The notes under the pieces were generated by a model. The model was given only the letters and a program-made list of their open reading frames with translations, did not search any database and was not told where the DNA came from. 6,286 bases of DNA from Gammaproteobacteria bacterium (GTDB lineage: Bacteria > Pseudomonadota > Gammaproteobacteria > Natronospirales > REEB76): positions 1 to 6,286 of the forward strand of contig JAGWNO010000118.1 of the NCBI GenBank assembly GCA_028871235.1, in the 5' to 3' direction. Numbering within the stretch: the first letter of the stretch is position 1; each line of letters opens with the position of its first letter. This document shows, one piece after another, positions 1-6,065 of the stretch. A program made the position numbers and the translations under genes.

Positions 1-1087
1 TCATGCCTCCCACCGCGAGGCATACGTCGGCCACTTTGTCCGCCGCATCCGCACGCGCGAGTGTCCGGGCATGTGCCGCCATGTCGAGCAGCACGGCTCG
101 ATCGCGCAGTAACCTCTGCAGCAACGGCAGGGCATCAGCTACGGTAAAGCGGGATTGCGGCAACAGCTCTGCTGCCCCCGCACCTGCAAGAAATTGCGCA
201 TTGCGGGTCTGATGATCATCCACCGCCGCCGCAAACGGCACCAGCAGTGCCCCCAATCCGGCGGCTGCGAGTTCCGCGACCGTCAGTGCCCCCGACCGGC
301 ACAGGGCCAGGTCCGCCCATGCATAAGCTTCCGCCATGTTGTCGATGAATGGCTGGACGCGCGCCGCGACATGCTGCTCGCGATATGCGGCAGTGACACT
401 CTGCGCTTCCTCCCTGCCTGTCTGGTGCCAGATTTCGGGACGCAGATTCTTATCAAGGCGTGCCATGAGCAATGGCACGGTCTGGTTCAGCACACGCGCA
501 CCCTGGCTGCCGCCGACCACCAGCAACCGGATCGGGCCAGTGCGGCCCGCGAAGCGGGTGGCCGGTGCCGGCAAGCTCGCGATGCTGATGCGCACCGGGT
601 TGCCCACGTATTCAGCACGCCGCGCCGCCGGGAAACTATCCGGGAATCCTTCCAGCACCCGCGTCGCCAGATGACTCAGCACCCGGTTGGTAATCCCCGG
701 CACCGTGTTCTGCTCGTGCAGCACCAGCGGGCAGCTCAGCAGCCGCGCCGCCAGGCCGCCAGGGCCGCTGGCGAAGCCGCCCATACCCAGTGCCGCGGCC
801 GGGCGCAGGCGCCGCAGGATCGCCAGGACTTGCGACACCGCACGTATCAGTGTGAACGGCGATTTCAGCAGTGCACCGGCGCCCTTGCCGCGCACGCCCC
901 CCACCTCAATCCATTCAATCGGGATGCCGGCATCGGGCACGATGCGCGCCTCCAACCCCCGCCGCGTGCCGATCCAGGCGACGTGATGTCCCCGTTCCCG
1001 TAATACATCCGCCACTGCCAATGCAGGGAAAACATGCCCGCCCGTGCCGCCAGCCATGATCACGACAGATGCCGGCGCGCGCATCAT
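1..1087 (-). CDS. murG: MurG, UDP-GlcNAc:lipid I GlcNAc transferase (3' end cut by window edge)
   Basis: MurG transfers GlcNAc from UDP-GlcNAc to lipid I, giving lipid II, on the cytoplasmic face of the inner membrane (GT28 family, GT-B fold). My minus-strand translation gives 362 open residues with no frameshift or stop. E. coli MurG has 355, so only a few C-terminal codons and the stop should be missing. Motifs in order: glycine-rich GGTGGH at 13-18; GMGGFASGPGG at 101-111; HEQN at 124-127 followed by GITNR; VGNPVR at 161-166; GGSQGAR at 192-198; CRSGALTVAEL at 263-273; DDHQTRNA at 290-297. The last matches the UDP-GlcNAc-binding region of the family. There are two tandem ATGs. I chose the first (1087-1085) because it overlaps the ftsW stop as ATGA and lies 8 nt after AGGGAG. 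The loop reads GLGALLVPFA, where relatives usually have GLPA and VPxP. Identity is certain; the exact C-terminus is outside the window. Confidence 0.97.
   Translation of the reverse strand, partial: MMRAPASVVIMAGGTGGHVFPALAVADVLRERGHHVAWIGTRRGLEARIVPDAGIPIEWIEVGGVRGKGAGALLKSPFTLIRAVSQVLAILRRLRPAAALGMGGFASGPGGLAARLLSCPLVLHEQNTVPGITNRVLSHLATRVLEGFPDSFPAARRAEYVGNPVRISIASLPAPATRFAGRTGPIRLLVVGGSQGARVLNQTVPLLMARLDKNLRPEIWHQTGREEAQSVTAAYREQHVAARVQPFIDNMAEAYAWADLALCRSGALTVAELAAAGLGALLVPFAAAVDDHQTRNAQFLAGAGAAELLPQSRFTVADALPLLQRLLRDRAVLLDMAAHARTLARADAADKVADVCLAVGGM
6..11 (-). promoter_or_regulatory. Probable ribosome binding site for the next gene (expected murC)
   Basis: On the minus strand the last bases of murG read GTGGGAGGCATGA up to the window edge. 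GGGAGG is a near-perfect Shine-Dalgarno sequence inside the last murG codons, like the sites before murF, murD and ftsW here. The ATG visible at 4-2 is only one base downstream, too close to be its start, and it is in the murG frame. The true start should lie within a few bases beyond the left edge. That it belongs to murC is inferred from the usual murG-murC order. Confidence 0.55.
459..479. repeat. Perfect 8-bp inverted repeat inside murG
   Basis: On the plus strand CGTGCCAT (459-466) and ATGGCACG (472-479) are exact reverse complements separated by the 5-nt loop GAGCA. In the mRNA this is an 8-bp stem within the codons for about residues 203-210, just after the GGSQGAR motif. No U-tract follows, so it is not an intrinsic terminator. 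It may be only a chance effect of coding sequence. Confidence 0.5.
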
Positions 1088-2247
1088 GCTGCGATCTCCC
1101 TGTCGGCCCAGCGACGACCCGCATGGGTTTCCCGCTCCACCCGCAAGATGAGCGCGATGGCAAGACAGGTGACCATGAGGCTGCTGCCACCGTAACTCAT
1201 GAGCGGCAGCGTCAGACCTTTTGTGGGCAACACCCCCGTGTTCACGCCGATGTTGATAAAGCCCTGCAGTCCGATCCACAGGCCGAGGCCGAAGGCCAGG
1301 TAGGCGCCGAACATCTGTTGTTTGCGCGCGGCATTGCGCGCGATGGTAATCGCGCGCCAGGTCAGCATCAGATATAGGCTGATCACCAGCAGCGACCCAA
1401 ACAGGCCCAGCTCCTCTGCCAGCACCGCAAACAGGAAATCGGTGTGCGCTTCCGGCAGATAGAAGAGCTTCTGCACGCTCTCCCCCAGACCCACGCCGAA
1501 GAATTGACCGCGGCCGATGGCGATGAGCGACTGGGTCAACTGAAAGCCGCTGGCGAAGGGATCGTTCCAGGGATTAAGGAAGCCGGTGAGGCGCTCAAGG
1601 CGATACGGCGATGACACCGCCAGCACGGTGAAGCCGGCCGCGCCAACCACGGCGAACGCGGCGAAGTCCCGCAGACGCGCGCCGCCAAAGAACAGCATCG
1701 CCATGGCGGTGGCGATAAGTACCATGGCGGCGCCGAAATCCGGTTCCGCCAGCAGCAACAGCGCGGCCAGCCCCAGCAATGCCATGGGCTTGAGCGAACC
1801 CATGAAACTGCTGGCCAGCTCCGCCTGACGGCGCACCATGTAGCCGGCGAGGTACATGAGGATCAGCAACCGCGCCGGCTCCGACACCTGCAGGCGGAAT
1901 GGCCCCAGCACCACCCAGCGGATGCTGCCGTTCACATGCCGGCCGATGCCCGGCACCAGCACCACGGCCAGCAGTAGGAACGCCATGATCAGCAGCAGAT
2001 AGCTGCAGCGCTGCCACCAGGCTAGCGGCATCCAGTACAGCAGCAGGCCGCCGGCGCAACCCAGCAGCGCGTATACCAGCTGCCGTTCCAGGTAATAGAA
2101 CGGATTGCCAGTCAACTTGTCGGCCAGCGAGATGGAGGCCGAGGCCACCATCACCAGACCGATGGCCAGGATCACCGCCGCCAGTGTCAGCAGCATGCGG
2201 TCCGGTCCCTGGCTTCTGCCGCCGGCGATGGGTCTGATGTCAGCCAC
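1084..2247 (-). CDS. ftsW: FtsW, SEDS-family septal peptidoglycan glycosyltransferase
   Basis: FtsW is the integral-membrane lipid II polymerase of the divisome and works with a class B PBP (FtsI). The product is 387 residues from GTG 2247 (E. coli FtsW has 414). About ten hydrophobic segments are visible, the first at about residues 19-38 after a short polar N-terminus with PDR. SEDS signatures: NGSIRWVVLGPFRLQVSEPARL at about 106-126, LAEPDFGAA at about 166-174, LPEAHTDFLFAVLAEELG at about 264-281 and PTKGLTLPLMSYGGSS at about 351-366. The Asp of HTDF, about residue 270, aligns with the catalytic Asp297 of E. coli FtsW. An upstream in-frame GTG at 2253 would add two residues but lies 1 nt from AGGAGG, while GTG 2247 lies 7 nt away, so I prefer the latter. 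It overlaps murD by 8 nt. RodA is the main paralogue, but the cluster context and the EAHTDF motif favour FtsW. Confidence 0.96.
   Translation of the reverse strand: MADIRPIAGGRSQGPDRMLLTLAAVILAIGLVMVASASISLADKLTGNPFYYLERQLVYALLGCAGGLLLYWMPLAWWQRCSYLLLIMAFLLLAVVLVPGIGRHVNGSIRWVVLGPFRLQVSEPARLLILMYLAGYMVRRQAELASSFMGSLKPMALLGLAALLLLAEPDFGAAMVLIATAMAMLFFGGARLRDFAAFAVVGAAGFTVLAVSSPYRLERLTGFLNPWNDPFASGFQLTQSLIAIGRGQFFGVGLGESVQKLFYLPEAHTDFLFAVLAEELGLFGSLLVISLYLMLTWRAITIARNAARKQQMFGAYLAFGLGLWIGLQGFINIGVNTGVLPTKGLTLPLMSYGGSSLMVTCLAIALILRVERETHAGRRWADREIAA
1096..1101 (-). promoter_or_regulatory. Ribosome binding site of murG
   Basis: AGGGAG on the minus strand, inside the last codons of ftsW. It is 8 nt from the ATG at 1087 and 11 nt from the second ATG at 1084, which favours the first ATG. 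The start then overlaps the ftsW TGA by four bases, suggesting coupling by termination and reinitiation. Confidence 0.8.
1336..1357. repeat. Perfect 9-bp GC-rich inverted repeat inside ftsW
   Basis: GCGCGCGAT (1336-1344) and ATCGCGCGC (1349-1357) are exact reverse complements around a 4-nt loop, GGTA on the plus strand and TACC in the mRNA. The codons encode about residues 298-304 of FtsW (R-A-I-T-I-A-R), a basic loop after a membrane segment. Another GCGCGCG lies next to it at 1324-1330 and could compete for pairing. No U-tract follows, so it is not a classical terminator. Confidence 0.55.
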
Positions 2248-3583
2248 CGGCACGCCTCCTTACCGCCGCCGCGAACACCTGCCCGCGGTGTTCGAAATTG
2301 TCGAACATGTCGAGGCTGGAACAGGCCGGCGACAGCAACACCACGTCACCCGACTGCGCGATCTGCGCCGCCGCCAGCACCGCAGCGTCCATGTCCGTCA
2401 CGCGCTGCACCGGTACGCGACCGGCGACGGCTGACTCGATCGCGGCGGCGTCCTTGCCCAGCAGGATCACGGCCCGCACCTTGCCAGGCAGCGCATCGGC
2501 CAACGGTTTGAAATCCTGGCCCTTGCCATCGCCGCCGGCGATGAGCACCAGCGGACCGGGAAGGCCGGACACCGCGGCGAGCGTCGCCCCCACGTTGGTG
2601 CCTTTGGAGTCGTCATACCAGGTGACCCCATCTATCGCCGCTACGTATTCCATGCGATGCAGCAGGCCGCGGAATTCCCGTAATGCGTTGAGCATGGCCT
2701 CCATCGGCAGACCCAGCGTTTCACCAAGCGCCAGCGCCGCCAATGCATTGGCCAGGTTATGGTTGCCATGGACACGCAATTCATCCGCGCGCAGCAGCCG
2801 CTCGGTGCCACGGGCCAGCCAGCGTGTCTCATCGTGCATCACCATGCCGTAGTGACCGGACGTGGCCGCGTCCAGACCAAAGCTCAACTGTTTCTGTCCA
2901 TGCCGCGGCATGCTGCGGACCAGCGCATCATCACGGTTCACCACCGCAATGTCGCATCGGCGGTAGATTCGCGCCTTGGCGGCGGCGTAATCCGTGAGCG
3001 TGGCGTAACGATCCATGTGATCCGGCGAGATATTGAGCACCACCGCTGCCGCACAATGCAGAGATTCGGTTACTTCCAGCTGGAAGCTGGACAGCTCCAG
3101 CACATACAGATCGGGCTCCTGTTCACCGATCAGATCCAGGGCCGGTGTACCGAGATTGCCGCCGACCCGCACATCGCGGCCGGCCCGTTCCGCCATCAGG
3201 CCGAGGAGCGTGGTCACGGTGCTCTTGCCATTGGCCCCGGTGATGCCCACCACCGGCGCGCGCGCATGCTGCGCAAACAGTTCGATGTCGCCGAACACCG
3301 GGAGTCCCCGTGCCCGTGCCCGGGTGATGAAGGGCGTGGCCACGGCGACACCGGGCGACACCACCACCTGGTCGGCGCGCTGCAGGGCATCCGCGGAAAA
3401 ACCGCCCACGAACACCGCTGCATCGGGCAACGTGTTACGCAGTTCTTTCAGGCCCGGCGGCCGTTCGCGGCTATCGGTCACCGCCACTTCCCCGCCGCGG
3501 TCGAGGAGAAAACGCGCGCAGGACAACCCCGTCTTGCCGAGGCCGACGATGAGTGTCTTGGTCCTGTGCTGCGGCATATGCAT
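2240..3583 (-). CDS. murD: MurD, UDP-MurNAc-L-alanine:D-glutamate ligase
   Basis: MurD is the cytoplasmic ATP-dependent ligase that adds D-Glu to UDP-MurNAc-L-Ala. It has 447 residues (E. coli 438) and the three Mur-ligase domains. The N-terminal Rossmann-like UDP-substrate domain has VGLGKTGLS at 13-21. The central ATPase domain has the P-loop GITGANGKST at 113-122, ELSSFQLE at 163-170 and NISPDHMDRY at 184-193, where H189 and the acidic residues help bind Mg-ATP. K203 in AAKARIY corresponds to the carbamylated lysine of E. coli MurD (K198). NHNLANALAAL follows at 274-284. The C-terminal domain has YDDSKGTNVGAT at 323-334, AGGDGKGQDF at 349-358 and SPACSSLDMFDNFEHRG at 418-434. All are family hallmarks, with nothing missing. 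ATG 3583 lies 8 nt after GAGGAGG and 13 nt downstream of the mraY stop; the second ATG (residue 3) is 14 nt from that site and less likely. Confidence 0.98.
   Translation of the reverse strand: MHMPQHRTKTLIVGLGKTGLSCARFLLDRGGEVAVTDSRERPPGLKELRNTLPDAAVFVGGFSADALQRADQVVVSPGVAVATPFITRARARGLPVFGDIELFAQHARAPVVGITGANGKSTVTTLLGLMAERAGRDVRVGGNLGTPALDLIGEQEPDLYVLELSSFQLEVTESLHCAAAVVLNISPDHMDRYATLTDYAAAKARIYRRCDIAVVNRDDALVRSMPRHGQKQLSFGLDAATSGHYGMVMHDETRWLARGTERLLRADELRVHGNHNLANALAALALGETLGLPMEAMLNALREFRGLLHRMEYVAAIDGVTWYDDSKGTNVGATLAAVSGLPGPLVLIAGGDGKGQDFKPLADALPGKVRAVILLGKDAAAIESAVAGRVPVQRVTDMDAAVLAAAQIAQSGDVVLLSPACSSLDMFDNFEHRGQVFAAAVRRRAGG
2255..2260 (-). promoter_or_regulatory. Ribosome binding site of ftsW, decides its GTG start
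   Basis: A perfect AGGAGG on the minus strand inside the last murD codons (Arg-Arg). The GTG at 2253 is only 1 nt downstream, too close to be used efficiently. The in-frame GTG at 2247 is 7 nt downstream, the ideal distance. The site therefore argues for a start two codons later than the longest reading frame. Confidence 0.8.
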
Positions 3584-3591
3584 GCGCGGCG

Positions 3592-3598
3592 CCTCCTC
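3592..3598 (-). promoter_or_regulatory. Ribosome binding site of murD
   Basis: GAGGAGG on the minus strand begins within the mraY TGA stop codon (3599-3597) and lies 8 nt before ATG 3583. It selects this ATG over the in-frame ATG two codons later. This 13-nt gap is the only intergenic space in the window. Confidence 0.85.
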
Positions 3599-4679
3599 AG
3601 CGTACCTTCAGGGTCGAAAGCCCGATGAGCACCAGTATCACCGTGATGATCCAGAAACGCGCGATGACGCGCGGCTCGGGCCAGCCCTTGAGTTCAAAAT
3701 GGTGATGCAGCGGCGCCATGCGGAAGATGCGTTTGCCGGTGAGTTTGAAAGAGCCCACCTGCAGGATCACCGACACGGTCTCGATCACGAACACGCCGCC
3801 CATCACCAGCAGCACAATTTCCTGGCGCACAATCACCGCCATGGTGCCGAGTGCTGCGCCCAGTGCCAGTGCGCCCACATCACCCATGAACACCTGCGCG
3901 GGATAGGCGTTGAACCACAGGAACCCGAGGCCGGCGCCCACCAGTGCGCCACAGAACACCACCACTTCACCGGCTCCGGGCAGATACGGGATAGACAGGT
4001 AATGGGCGAAATTGAAGTTGCCAGAGGCATAACCGAACACCCCCAGCGCACCGCCAACCATGACCGCCGGCATGATGGCGAGCCCGTCGAGGCCATCGGT
4101 GAGATTCACGGCATTGCTGGTGCCCACCACCACAAAATAGGTAATGAAGACAAAGGCCGCGCCCAGCGACACCGATACGTGTTTCAGCAATGGCACGATG
4201 TATTCGATCTCTGCTGCCTCCCGGTGGCTGAAGTACAGCGCCAGTGCCACCGCCAGGCCAAATAGCGACTGCCAGAAGAATTTGCTCCTGGCTGACAGCC
4301 CCTTGGAGTCGCGCAGCATGAGCTTCCTGTAATCATCCACGAACCCGATGAGGCCGAACGCCAGGGTCGCCCCGAGCAGTATCCAGACGTAACGGTTGCG
4401 CAAGTCGGACCACAGCAGCGTGGTGACCACGATGGTGGCCAGGATCAGTGCGCCGCCCATGGTGGGCGTGCCCGCCTTGGACAAGTGCGACTGCGGTCCA
4501 TCATCGCGGATGGTCTGGCCGATCTGATGCGAGGTCAGTCGGCGGATCATGCTCGGTCCGGCCACAAAGGAAACAATCAGCGCGGTCAGCACGCCAAGGA
4601 TGGCGCGGAACGTGAGGTAGGAGAACACGTTGAATGCCGAGTGGTAACGCGTCAGGTATTCGGTGAGGAACAGCAGCAT
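3597..4679 (-). CDS. mraY: MraY, phospho-MurNAc-pentapeptide translocase (lipid I synthase)
   Basis: MraY moves phospho-MurNAc-pentapeptide from the UDP carrier to undecaprenyl phosphate, making lipid I with release of UMP. It is an inner-membrane enzyme of about ten membrane segments, and many are visible as hydrophobic stretches. The length of 360 residues equals that of E. coli MraY. The N-terminus with FNVFSYLTFRAI, typical of proteobacterial MraY, fits the ATG at 4679. Key residues are present: D115-D116 in FVDDYRKL, NLTDGLDGLA at about 192-201, D267 in FMGDVGALALG, and the HHH of APLHHHFELKGWPE at about 325-327. These are the Mg-binding and active-site motifs of the polyprenyl-phosphate HexNAc-1-phosphate transferase family. 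The paralogue WecA lacks this HHH motif. The start follows the murF stop with no gap (TAGATG), and GGGAG lies 7 nt upstream at 4691-4687 within murF. Confidence 0.98.
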   Translation of the reverse strand: MLLFLTEYLTRYHSAFNVFSYLTFRAILGVLTALIVSFVAGPSMIRRLTSHQIGQTIRDDGPQSHLSKAGTPTMGGALILATIVVTTLLWSDLRNRYVWILLGATLAFGLIGFVDDYRKLMLRDSKGLSARSKFFWQSLFGLAVALALYFSHREAAEIEYIVPLLKHVSVSLGAAFVFITYFVVVGTSNAVNLTDGLDGLAIMPAVMVGGALGVFGYASGNFNFAHYLSIPYLPGAGEVVVFCGALVGAGLGFLWFNAYPAQVFMGDVGALALGAALGTMAVIVRQEIVLLVMGGVFVIETVSVILQVGSFKLTGKRIFRMAPLHHHFELKGWPEPRVIARFWIITVILVLIGLSTLKVR

Positions 4680-6065
4680 CTAGTGGCTCCCGTTGGTGGC
4701 GTGGTTCGCAGCCTGTGATGCGCACAGCGCTTCCACCACGCGCTCCATCCGCATGCTGCGTGAACCCTTCACCAGCAGCGTGATGCCGGGCCTGAGGCCG
4801 GTACGCAGTGCCTCGATCAACGGCTGCAGTGCACTGAAATGCGCCGCGCCCGCACCGAAGTGTTCTGCGGTCTGACGGCTCAGGTTGCCGAAGGTGAACA
4901 GGCGCACGATGCCGCTGCGCCGTGCCATCTCACCGCACTGTGCATGCAGTGCCGCGGCGCCTTCGCCCAGTTCGCCCATGTCCCCCAGCACCAGCCACAC
5001 CGGTTCGCCCAGGCTCACGGCAAATTCCATGGCGGCGTGCAGCGACAGCGGATTAGCGTTGTAGGTATCGTCGATGAGCCGGCAGTCGTGCGGGCCCGGG
5101 AGCATCACCAGCCGGCCGGCTGTGGCCGGTACGTTGGCAAGCCCCGCAGCCACATCGTCGAGCCCGGCGCCGGCAGCAGCGGCGGCGGCGGCGGCGGCCA
5201 GTGCGTTAAGCACGTTATGCCGGCCCGGCAGCGACAAACGGATATCGACGCGCCCCTGCGGGCACACCAGCTGGAATTGCCAGGTGCCGGTCATGGAGGA
5301 CTTCAGGGAATCGGGCTGCGGATGAAAATCCGTCTTGCCACTTAGACCGAAAGTATGCTGCCTGCGGCCGCGGGCCAATTCGCGCCACAGGCCTGCCTGG
5401 GCATCATCGGCATTGATGATGGCGACGTCTTCCGCGCCCAGTTGCGCGAACAGCGCGCCCTTCTCCCGTGCCACACCTTCCACGCTGCCGAGGAATTCCA
5501 GATGCGCGGCGCCGGCGTTGGTGACCACACCCACGGTGGGCGCGGTGATGCGCGCCAGATAGCCGATTTCACCGGGATGGTTGGTGCCCATCTCGATGAC
5601 CGCGGCGCGCTGTTCGCTGTCCAGCTCCAGTAAGGTGAGCGGCAGGCCGATGTCGTTGTTCATATTGCCGCGGGTGGCAAGTGTGGCGCCGCGACGGCGC
5701 AGGATACTGGCGAGCATCTCCTTGACGGTGGTCTTGCCGCTGGAGCCGGTAACACCGATCAGCGGCATGCTGAACTGCCGACGCCAGTGGGCCGCATACA
5801 CGCCCAGCGCACGGCGCGTATTATTGACAATCACCTGCGGCAGATGACAGGGCACCGAGTGCTCCACCAGCGCCCCGGCGGCGCCCAGTTTCTCCGCCTG
5901 TGGCAGGAATGCATGGCCGTCGAAATGCGGTCCCTTGAAGGCGACGAACAGCTCCCCGGCGGCCAGCTTGCGGGTGTCGGAACTGACCCTGGTGAATACA
6001 CGGTCACTGCCCAGCAGTCTGCCGCCGGTGACCCTGGCCACATCGGCGAGGTGGCGCGCGCTCAA
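4680..6065 (-). CDS. murF: MurF, UDP-MurNAc-tripeptide:D-Ala-D-Ala ligase
   Basis: MurF is the cytoplasmic ligase that adds D-Ala-D-Ala to UDP-MurNAc-tripeptide using ATP, completing the soluble pentapeptide precursor. It has 461 residues (E. coli 452). The N-terminal UDP-substrate domain has SSDTR at 28-32 and LFVAFKGPHFDGH at 39-51. The central ATPase domain has the P-loop GVTGSSGKTT at 104-113, RGNMNNDIGLP at 132-142, EMGTNHPGEIG at 158-168 and TNAGAAHLEFLGSVEGVAREKG at 182-203; K202 is the likely carbamylated lysine. GRHNVLNALA is at 281-290. The C-terminal domain has DDTYNANPLS at 332-341 and LGDMGELG at 360-367. The start is TTG (6065-6063), overlapping the murE TGA by four bases as TTGA; AGGAGG 7 nt upstream makes it convincing. 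Oddities are a run of nine alanines at 290-298 and a polar C-terminal tail ending NHATNGSH. Confidence 0.97.
   Translation of the reverse strand: MSARHLADVARVTGGRLLGSDRVFTRVSSDTRKLAAGELFVAFKGPHFDGHAFLPQAEKLGAAGALVEHSVPCHLPQVIVNNTRRALGVYAAHWRRQFSMPLIGVTGSSGKTTVKEMLASILRRRGATLATRGNMNNDIGLPLTLLELDSEQRAAVIEMGTNHPGEIGYLARITAPTVGVVTNAGAAHLEFLGSVEGVAREKGALFAQLGAEDVAIINADDAQAGLWRELARGRRQHTFGLSGKTDFHPQPDSLKSSMTGTWQFQLVCPQGRVDIRLSLPGRHNVLNALAAAAAAAAAGAGLDDVAAGLANVPATAGRLVMLPGPHDCRLIDDTYNANPLSLHAAMEFAVSLGEPVWLVLGDMGELGEGAAALHAQCGEMARRSGIVRLFTFGNLSRQTAEHFGAGAAHFSALQPLIEALRTGLRPGITLLVKGSRSMRMERVVEALCASQAANHATNGSH
5172..5198 (-). repeat. Alanine-codon triplet repeat in murF (polyalanine tract)
   Basis: Nine consecutive alanine codons, six GCC (5198-5181), then GCT, GCT and GCC, encode A290-A298 just after the conserved GRHNVLNALA motif. 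The helix there is normally alanine-rich in Mur ligases, but a pure run with six identical codons is a candidate for triplet slippage. Changes would stay in frame. Confidence 0.85.

Noticed and set aside
211..220. A palindrome, GATGATCATC, considered as a regulatory site.
   Set aside because: It is the coding sequence for the conserved DDH residues of MurG, so coding constraint explains it.
517..524. A Chi-like octamer (GCTGGTGG on the minus strand).
   Set aside because: A single occurrence in a high-G+C coding region, and the host's recombination hotspot sequence is unknown.
923..934. A perfect 12-bp palindrome (GATGCCGGCATC) in murG, considered as an operator.
   Set aside because: It encodes the D-A-G-I segment after I-V-P in MurG, lies deep in coding sequence away from any start, and has no partner site nearby.
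155..1003. A 282-codon open frame on the plus strand, antisense to murG.
   Set aside because: The product is a low-information Arg/Gln/His/Ala-rich sequence typical of an antisense shadow, while the opposite strand encodes a complete set of MurG motifs.
3256..3269. An alternating GC run (similar at 6237-6251), considered as Z-DNA-forming sequence.
   Set aside because: The runs are short, and Ala/Arg/His codons in a high-G+C genome explain them.
2759..3628. A 289-codon open frame on the plus strand, antisense to murD.
   Set aside because: No domain or membrane pattern is seen, and MurD on the other strand is unambiguous. Treated as a shadow.
3033..4265. A 410-codon open frame on the plus strand, antisense to murD and mraY.
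   Set aside because: It spans two certain genes and their junction, and its product is rich in Arg, His, Ala and Ser with no recognisable domain. Long antisense frames are common opposite high-G+C genes.
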